Assembly (NCBI RefSeq): GCF_944387245.1
Contig: NZ_CALXEE010000017.1
Coordinates: 1 to 35,750, forward strand
Direction of reading: 5' to 3'
Source: an uncultured Intestinimonas sp.
GTDB taxonomy: Bacteria > Bacillota > Clostridia > Oscillospirales > Oscillospiraceae
Length of the DNA stretch: 35,750 bases
Under the pieces are notes generated by a model. That model made no database searches. It was not told where the DNA came from and worked only from the letters and a program-made list of their open reading frames with translations. This document shows positions 31,154 to 35,750 of the stretch, piece after piece; position 1 is the stretch's first letter; each line of letters begins with the position of its first letter. Position numbers and translations under genes: made by a program.

Positions 31154-31330
31154 CTTGCCCCACGGAATGTCCCATTCCGCGGGGACCCCGAATTTCATTT
31201 CAATTCCTCGGGGCAAGTGAATTGTCCCTGCGGCAAGGTCCGGGCCATGTGGACCGGAAATTTGGACGCGCCGGACGGTGCGGCGCGCCTGCACGCGCAA
31301 GAAAACTGGCCTTGACGGTGTATGTGCCCC
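31154..31330. repeat. Hairpin-rich non-coding insert between the era 3'-end copies
   Basis: This 177-bp stretch has no supported gene. It holds a hairpin with 12-base arms and one mismatch (31158-31169 with 31173-31184), a CGCGCCG/CGGCGCG hairpin near 31267-31289, and at 31205-31224 the 20-mer also found (opposite strand) in the uvrC insert at 23464-23483. The similarity of the two inserts extends with mismatches on one side of the 20-mer for about 15 more bases. Confidence 0.7.
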
Positions 31331-31383
31331 GTCAGTCCTCCCGGTAACCAACGTCGTGGATGAAATTCAGGTTATCACGCCAG
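31331..31383 (-). repeat. Flank duplication, true 3' end of era
   Basis: This is the genuine end of era, the partner of the remnant at 31101-31153 (52 of 53 identical). Confidence 0.9.
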
Positions 31384-32228
31384 TTTTCTTTGACCTTTAC
31401 CCAGGTTTCCAGGTAGACCTTGGTGCCCATGAAGGCCTCGATGTCTTTCCGGGCCAGGGAGGAGATCTTTTTCAGCATGGCGCCGTTCTTGCCGATGATG
31501 ATGCCCTTGTGGCTGGCCTTCTCACAGAAGATGGTGGCATCGATGTCGATGATGCCGCTGTCGATGCGCTCGGAGAACTTGGTGAGCTCCACCGCCGTGC
31601 CGTGGGGGATCTCCTTGTCCAGGCACAGGAGGAGTTTTTCCCGGATGATCTCGGCGCACACCTGCCGCTCGGGCTGGTCGGTGACCATGTCCTCTGGGAA
31701 GAGCTGGGGGCCTTCGGGTAGATAGGCCGCCAGGAGGTCCAGCAGCTCCTCCACCCCCTCGCCGGTCTTGGCGGAGATAGGGACGATGGCCTGGAAGTCA
31801 TGGACGGCCTGGTAGGTCTGCATAACGGCCAAGAGCTTCTCCTTCTCCACCGTATCGATCTTGTTGATGACCAGCACCGCGGGGACACCCAGACCCTTGA
31901 TGCGCTCGATGAGCTCGGCCTCGGGGGCGCCCACATTGGGGATGGGCTCCACCAGCAGGAGCACGGCGTCCACATCGGCCACACTCTCCTTCACCACTCC
32001 CACCATATACTCGCCCAGCCGGGTCCGTGCCTTGTGGAGGCCGGGGGTGTCCATGAACACATACTGGCACTCCCCCCGGTTGACGATGGCGCAGATGCGG
32101 TTCCGGGTGGTCTGGGGCTTGTTGGTTACGATGGCGATCTTCTCTCCCACCAGGGCGTTGGTCAGGGTGGACTTGCCCACATTGGGCCGGCCCACAATAG
32201 AGATCATGCCGGATTTTTTGATTTCCAT
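31332..32228 (-). CDS. era: GTPase Era
   Basis: Era is a GTP- and RNA-binding protein that assists maturation of the 30S subunit by binding the 3' end of 16S rRNA; 298 residues, normal length. The GTPase motifs are G1 GRPNVGKS at 13-20, G2 PQTTRNRI, G3 DTPG near 59-62, and G4 NKID near 121-124. The C-terminal KH domain shows HKGIIIGKNGAMLKKI, and the ending VKENWRDNLNFIHDVGY is conserved. GAGG is 7 bases before the ATG. The last 17 codons are duplicated downstream, leaving the gene itself intact. It lies 53 bases after ybeY; the cdd and dgkA genes present here in Bacillus are absent. Confidence 0.97.
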   Translation of the reverse strand: MEIKKSGMISIVGRPNVGKSTLTNALVGEKIAIVTNKPQTTRNRICAIVNRGECQYVFMDTPGLHKARTRLGEYMVGVVKESVADVDAVLLLVEPIPNVGAPEAELIERIKGLGVPAVLVINKIDTVEKEKLLAVMQTYQAVHDFQAIVPISAKTGEGVEELLDLLAAYLPEGPQLFPEDMVTDQPERQVCAEIIREKLLLCLDKEIPHGTAVELTKFSERIDSGIIDIDATIFCEKASHKGIIIGKNGAMLKKISSLARKDIEAFMGTKVYLETWVKVKENWRDNLNFIHDVGYRED

Positions 32229-32281
32229 AGGTGATCCTCAACTTTCTTGAGCATTTTATCTTTTTTGTTTATGATACTGTT

Positions 32282-32779
32282 TCAGTCCCGGGAGATCCCC
32301 AGGCTGTTCAAAATGGCTTCCTCTCGGGCCCGCATCTGGCGTTTCTGCGGGCCCTCGTCCATGTGGTCGTAGCCCAGCAGGTGGAGCACCGAGTGGACGG
32401 CCAGATAGGCCACCTCCCGCTCGGTGCCGTGGCCGTACTCCTCCCCTTGGGCCCTGGCCCGCTCCAGGGAGATCACCATGTCTCCCAGAGGCACCAGACC
32501 GGTCTCCGGGTCGGCGTCGGCATCATCGGTGGGCGGCTCGCCGGGGGCGAACTCAAACATGGGAAAGCTGAGCACGTCGGTGGGGCGATCCACCTCACGC
32601 TGCTCCAGATTGATCTGGTGGATGCCCGCGTCGTCGGTAAGGAGCACATCCACCTCACAGGGGACGGTCACCCCCTCGGCCTCCAGGGCCGCCGGTATGA
32701 CCCTGCCCAGCAGCGTCTCCCAGGCTCCGGTATCCTCCTCCAGCTCCGACTCGATGATGATGCTGTGCTCCGTGCTCAC
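32282..32779 (-). CDS. ybeY: Endoribonuclease YbeY (rRNA maturation factor)
   Basis: YbeY is a zinc-dependent endoribonuclease needed for 16S rRNA 3'-end maturation and ribosome quality control. The metal site HSVLHLLGYDH keeps all three histidines of the family's HGxLHLxGYDH pattern, with serine in place of the first glycine. VDVLLTDDAGIHQINLEQRE and DRPTDVLSFPM are the other conserved stretches. An acidic insert (PPTDDADADPETG) precedes GDMVISL. The start is taken as GTG 32779, with GAGGAG 9 bases upstream (165 residues); GTG 32806, which overlaps the phoH stop as GTGA, is a possible longer form. Confidence 0.92.
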   Translation of the reverse strand: MSTEHSIIIESELEEDTGAWETLLGRVIPAALEAEGVTVPCEVDVLLTDDAGIHQINLEQREVDRPTDVLSFPMFEFAPGEPPTDDADADPETGLVPLGDMVISLERARAQGEEYGHGTEREVAYLAVHSVLHLLGYDHMDEGPQKRQMRAREEAILNSLGISRD

Positions 32780-32802
32780 GGGTCTTCTCTCCTCTCTTGC
32801 GG

Positions 32803-33783
32803 TCACTTCCGCTTGCCCTCCTCGGACTTGCGGCGGTGCTCATCCTCCTCGTAGGCCTTGATGATGCGCTGGACGATGACGTGGCGGACCACGTCGGCAC
32901 CGCTGAGCTTGCAGATGGCGATGTCCTCCACGCCGTTGAGCACCCGCATGGCCTCCTTCAGGCCGGAGACGGTGTCCTTGGGCAGGTCGATCTGGGTGAC
33001 GTCGCCGGTGATGACAATCTTGGAGCCGAAGCCCATGCGGGTGAGGAACATCTTCATCTGTTCTCTGGAGGTGTTCTGGGCCTCGTCCAGGATGATGAAG
33101 GAGTCGTCCAGGGTGCGGCCCCGCATATAGGCCAGGGGGGCCACCTCGATGTTGCCCCGCTCCAGGTACTTGTTATAGGTCTCCGCCCCCAGCATGTCAA
33201 AGAGGGCGTCGTAGAGGGGCCGCAGGTAGGGGTCCACCTTGCTCTGGAGGTCGCCGGGCAGAAAGCCCAGCCGCTCCCCCGCCTCTACGGCGGGCCGGGT
33301 GAGGATGATGCGGTTGACCTGCCCCGCCCGGAAGGCGGCTACGGCGGCGGCCACCGCAAGGTAGGTCTTGCCGGTGCCCGCCGGGCCGATGCCCAGGGTG
33401 ATGGTGTTCTCCTTGATGGCGTCCACGTACCGCTTCTGGCCCAGGGTCTTGGGCTTGATGGGCTTGCCCTTGGCGGTGACGCAGAGCACGTCCCGGGCCA
33501 TCTGGCCGATCTTGTCCTCCTGGCCGGCCTTCACCAGCTGGAGGATATAGCGCACGTTCTGTTCATTGATGGGCTCCCCCCGGCCGGCAAGCTCCAGCAA
33601 GCCCTGAATGGCCTTGACGGCGTACATCACCGACTCGGCCTCGCCGGACACCTTCAGGCTGCCGTCCCGGTTCACCACCGACACGTCCAGTTCCCGCTCG
33701 ATGATACGGATATTCTCGTCAAAGGAGCCGAAGAGGGCCGCGGCCTCCTCCAGACGCTCCACGTTGATGGTCTGTTCGATCAA
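32803..33783 (-). CDS. phoH: PhoH-like ATPase
   Basis: A 326-residue PhoH-family (YbeZ-type) ATPase, an RNA-linked P-loop protein encoded with YbeY in most bacteria and thought to act with it on RNA. An N-terminal KH-like region (about 1-65) precedes the P-loop GPAGTGKT at 133-140, then [19 protein letters not shown], Walker B region [12 protein letters not shown] and [12 protein letters not shown]. Its Lys/Arg/Glu-rich C-terminus ends directly on the ybeY start region. The start is TTG 33783 with AAGGAG 9 bases upstream. It lies between yqfD and ybeY. Confidence 0.94.
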   Translation of the reverse strand: MIEQTINVERLEEAAALFGSFDENIRIIERELDVSVVNRDGSLKVSGEAESVMYAVKAIQGLLELAGRGEPINEQNVRYILQLVKAGQEDKIGQMARDVLCVTAKGKPIKPKTLGQKRYVDAIKENTITLGIGPAGTGKTYLAVAAAVAAFRAGQVNRIILTRPAVEAGERLGFLPGDLQSKVDPYLRPLYDALFDMLGAETYNKYLERGNIEVAPLAYMRGRTLDDSFIILDEAQNTSREQMKMFLTRMGFGSKIVITGDVTQIDLPKDTVSGLKEAMRVLNGVEDIAICKLSGADVVRHVIVQRIIKAYEEDEHRRKSEEGKRK

Positions 33784-33813
33784 ATTCCTTCGCTCCTTGC
33801 ACGTCCCCGGGGT

Positions 33814-35052
33814 CTACCCCTCCTGGGTCCCCGGGATGATCTCCCCCACCTGGCCGGCAAAGGTCACCTCACGGCCGATCTGCTCCCGGCACCGGGCCTT
33901 CAGGGTCACGGTGAGCAGGCCGTCCCCCTCCCGGACAGAAAAGGAGGTGGACAGGACGCTGCCATCTTCCCCAATGAGCTCCTCCAGCCGCTCCAATAGC
34001 CGCTCCTCCAGCAGAGCCTGAGCTGCTGCCGTCTGAATGGCGGCGGGCTGGGTCTCATAGGCCCGATATTCCGTCTTCACCAGGGCCAGGGGCATCTCCC
34101 GGCCACCGGGAAGGGTGAGGATGTGGGTCGTAGTCATTTTATCATAACCAGCTGTGGAAATACTACCCTTTCCAAAAAAATTCACCGTGTGGCCCAGGAG
34201 CGTGAGGCTCCACGCCGTCTCCTCCTCCCCGGTATAGACCTTCGTGTGGGCCTCCAGGGGGATGCAGGCCTCCAGGGTGCGGTAAGTGGAGGCCCAGACG
34301 TTTCCCCGGGCGTGGACCAGCCGCTGCCCGGCGTCCACAGTGGCATATTTGGGCTCCTTCAGGTCCACTACCCCGCTGATGACCACCTCCCCCGCCAACA
34401 CCGCCTGACCCTCCTGGAAGAGGGCCTGCCCCTCCAGCACCTCCACGTCCTCCAGGACGCCGTCGGCGGCGGCCACAATGTGGGCGGGGGTGGTCTCGTC
34501 CCGGAGCTCCGGCGCCAGGCTGCGCTCCCGGACCAGCACCTCCGCCCGGGTGCCGTGGAGGTTTACCGACATCCAGGAGAGGCCCTCGATGCGGCTGAGG
34601 GATTCCTGGCTGATCCGCCGCAGGTCCAGCCCCGGACCGTAGGCCCCGGGGCGCACCCCCTGCCGGGAGAGCTCCGCCAGGATGACGGCGGAGGGGACGG
34701 TCTCATTGCCGGAGACCTCCACGGTGAGGATGAATTGGGAGAGGACACACACCGCTGTCAGTGAGAGTGCCAGTCCTACGAGCAGGGCGTACCGGTGCCG
34801 GAAACCGGCCAGGAAGAAGGGCATTCCCCTCCGCCCCTTGGCCCTGGCCTCGCACTGGACCTTCTCTGCCAGCGCCCGCACCTTCCGGGCATCCCGCCGG
34901 GCCACCTTCAGCTCCAGGGTCTGGGTGTCCAGCCAGACCAGGCCCCAGAAGCCCACTCCGTTCTGGGCGCAGAGATTCAGAAACCGCTCGGGGAAGGGCC
35001 CACAGACGGTGAAACACACGCTTCCCCGGAGAAAATTGACGATAAACTGCAT
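33814..35052 (-). CDS. yqfD: Sporulation protein YqfD
   Basis: A 412-residue membrane protein of the YqfD family, needed for sporulation in Bacillus and under sigma-E control there. It starts with a conserved domain (NFLRGSVCFTVCGPFPERFL, then NGVGFWGL), has one membrane helix at about 90-112 (ALLVGLALSLTAVCVLSQFIL), and a large extracytoplasmic part beginning with a FtsQ/POTRA-like segment VEVSGNETVPSAVILAEL. EVLVRERS, HIVAAADGVLEDVEVLEGQA and the GVVDLKEPKYATVDAGQRL stretch are typical of the family. It lies 16 bases after yqfC. The pair suggests that the organism forms endospores, or descends from one that did. Confidence 0.92.
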   Translation of the reverse strand: MQFIVNFLRGSVCFTVCGPFPERFLNLCAQNGVGFWGLVWLDTQTLELKVARRDARKVRALAEKVQCEARAKGRRGMPFFLAGFRHRYALLVGLALSLTAVCVLSQFILTVEVSGNETVPSAVILAELSRQGVRPGAYGPGLDLRRISQESLSRIEGLSWMSVNLHGTRAEVLVRERSLAPELRDETTPAHIVAAADGVLEDVEVLEGQALFQEGQAVLAGEVVISGVVDLKEPKYATVDAGQRLVHARGNVWASTYRTLEACIPLEAHTKVYTGEEETAWSLTLLGHTVNFFGKGSISTAGYDKMTTTHILTLPGGREMPLALVKTEYRAYETQPAAIQTAAAQALLEERLLERLEELIGEDGSVLSTSFSVREGDGLLTVTLKARCREQIGREVTFAGQVGEIIPGTQEG

Positions 35053-35068
35053 ATACGCTCCCCCGTTT

Positions 35069-35347
35069 TCAGGTCAGATCCACCCCGGCGATCTCCCCGG
35101 TGATAAGGAGCTCCGAGGCGTTCATGGCCCGCAGGGTCAGGCCGCTCCCCCGAACCTTGATGATGAGCTTCCCGCCGCTGATGTGAATCTCGTCGGTGCC
35201 GTAGGCCAGGATGCCCCGGTGGTTCTCCATCCGCAGCTGGTGGTCCCCCAGCAGCTCCACCCGGGGCAGCCCTGCCACCACGTCCCCCGGCAGGTCAAAG
35301 ACCTCCGCCGTCTTTTCCAGCAGGCTCTCCCTGCGCTTCTTCTCCAT
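35069..35347 (-). CDS. yqfC: Sporulation protein YqfC
   Basis: A 92-residue YqfC-family protein, encoded with yqfD and named from the sigma-E sporulation regulon of Bacillus; molecular role unknown. The sequence EKKRRESLLEKTAEVFDLPG, then DVVAGLPRVELLGDHQL, RGILAYGTDEIHI and LIIKVRGSGLTLRAMNASEL follows the family closely. ATG 35347 has GGGGGAGG only 4 bases upstream. The open frame extends to 35437 across a terminator hairpin and is not expected to be translated there. Confidence 0.92.
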   Translation of the reverse strand: MEKKRRESLLEKTAEVFDLPGDVVAGLPRVELLGDHQLRMENHRGILAYGTDEIHISGGKLIIKVRGSGLTLRAMNASELLITGEIAGVDLT

Positions 35348-35369
35348 GGCGCCTCCCCCTTTTGGGCTA

Positions 35370-35377
35370 TGTGTATG
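35370..35377 (-). promoter_or_regulatory. Sigma-E-like -10 box (CATACACA) before yqfC
   Basis: On the - strand CATACACA matches the sigma-E -10 consensus CATACANT at all but its last position and would place the transcript start near 35363, 16 bases before the yqfC ATG. The expected ATA-rich -35 is missing, since that position falls in the terminator stem. Confidence 0.3.
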
Positions 35378-35421
35378 AAAAAAGACCGCCCGCCTTGCCT
35401 GTCCCAGGCAAAGTGGGCGGT
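35378..35421 (-). terminator. Strong terminator just upstream of yqfC
   Basis: Two 17-base arms (35385-35401 with 35405-35421, loop GGA on the - strand, one mismatch and one G-T pair) followed by TTTTTT. It ends transcription arriving from beyond the right edge, only about 30 bases before yqfC, or acts as an attenuator. Confidence 0.88.
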
Positions 35422-35750
35422 TTGAGGCTGTCGACAAAGTCGACAGCCTCTCTCAAAAATGCAAGCATTTTTTCGAAGAGATGCAGGCCGCCACGTCGTC
35501 GGGGCAAAGTCCGCTCCACTCCGTTTCCGCCTGGCGGCGAAAACTGCGCTGGGCTCCCTTGCCCCTCCTCTCCCAAACGAACCCGCTTCGCTGGGCTTCG
35601 TTTGGGTCCCGTATTTCCACACGCGCGGCCTGCGCAGTGTTTTTTCCGCCGCACATGTCGCCGGGAAAAACAGATTCCATTTCATTCCGTCATCCACGGA
35701 TGACGGAACTCTGCGAGGCTCTCGCACAAATTTTGAAGCATTTCTACTTT
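35422..35750. repeat. Gene-free cluster of palindromes at the right edge
   Basis: No supported gene was found in these 329 bp. They hold a perfect 12-bp hairpin with GTCGAC arms (35424-35450), an 8-bp A/T-run hairpin (35455-35472), a 10-bp hairpin with CCCAAACGAA/TTCGTTTGGG arms (35572-35606) and a perfect 11-bp hairpin with a two-base turn (35685-35708). The density of unrelated palindromes resembles the inserts beside uvrC and era, but the 20-mer they share is absent here. Confidence 0.5.

Noticed and set aside
35137-35727. 196-codon open frame on the - strand across the right-edge palindromes and yqfC
   Set aside because: It runs through a terminator hairpin and several palindromes and overlaps yqfC in another frame; the product looks random and Arg/Ser/Trp-rich.

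Overview
The window is GC-rich chromosomal DNA (about 60 % G+C by eye) from a bacterium of the class Clostridia. Family Oscillospiraceae, near Flavonifractor or Intestinimonas, is the best guess. This rests on gene order (dcw cluster mraZ to ftsZ, yqfC-yqfD-phoH-ybeY-era, rsmD-coaD), on the YqfC/YqfD pair typical of endospore formers, on a MurE carrying the DNPR motif of meso-diaminopimelate-adding enzymes, on consensus sigma-A promoters, and on strong Shine-Dalgarno sites with many GTG/TTG starts. The genus assignment is inference. No phage, plasmid, CRISPR array, tRNA or rRNA was seen.

Layout. 1-2,419 (+ strand): the 3' part of glnS, a threonine aldolase and a PsiE-like membrane protein, ending in a bidirectional terminator. 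2,394-4,968 (- strand): an XRE regulator with a membrane-embedded C-terminus, then corA, which has a consensus promoter and an unusually long (about 313 nt) structured leader. 5,042-18,167 (- strand): the division and cell wall (dcw) cluster, in transcription order mraZ, rsmH, ftsL, a PASTA class B PBP, murE, mraY, ftsW, murG, murA, divIB/ftsQ, ftsZ. It has a promoter followed by four 10-bp MraZ-type operator repeats, internal promoters before mraY and ftsZ, and a terminator after ftsZ. murF, murD, murC and ftsA are absent from it. 18,388-24,832 (- strand): HPr, an EcsC-family protein, then uvrC, a DUF4358-like/transglutaminase lipoprotein, rsmD, coaD and a coiled-coil protein, ending in two tandem terminators. 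24,994-29,405 (- strand): yqzL, recO, a PhzF-family protein and mutS2. 29,466-31,065 (+ strand): an ECF sigma factor and its membrane-anchored partner, lying between era and yqzL-recO, which are neighbours in Bacillus. 31,332-35,347 (- strand): yqfC, yqfD, phoH, ybeY, era. 35,422-35,750: a gene-free cluster of palindromes.

The genes are mostly housekeeping. The dcw products take UDP-GlcNAc and UDP-MurNAc precursors (MurA, MurE) to lipid I and II (MraY, MurG) and septal peptidoglycan (FtsW, PBP) under FtsZ and DivIB/FtsL. Era, YbeY, RsmH and RsmD serve the ribosome. UvrC, RecO and MutS2 serve DNA repair and recombination.

Most unusual structure: two loci, uvrC (5' end) and era (3' end), each carry a second copy of the gene's terminus. 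Copy and original are separated by a hairpin-rich insert of about 180 bp, and the two inserts share an identical 20-bp core. This looks like a small non-coding repeat family whose arrival is linked to long flank duplications. The corA leader is the second candidate for an undescribed element.
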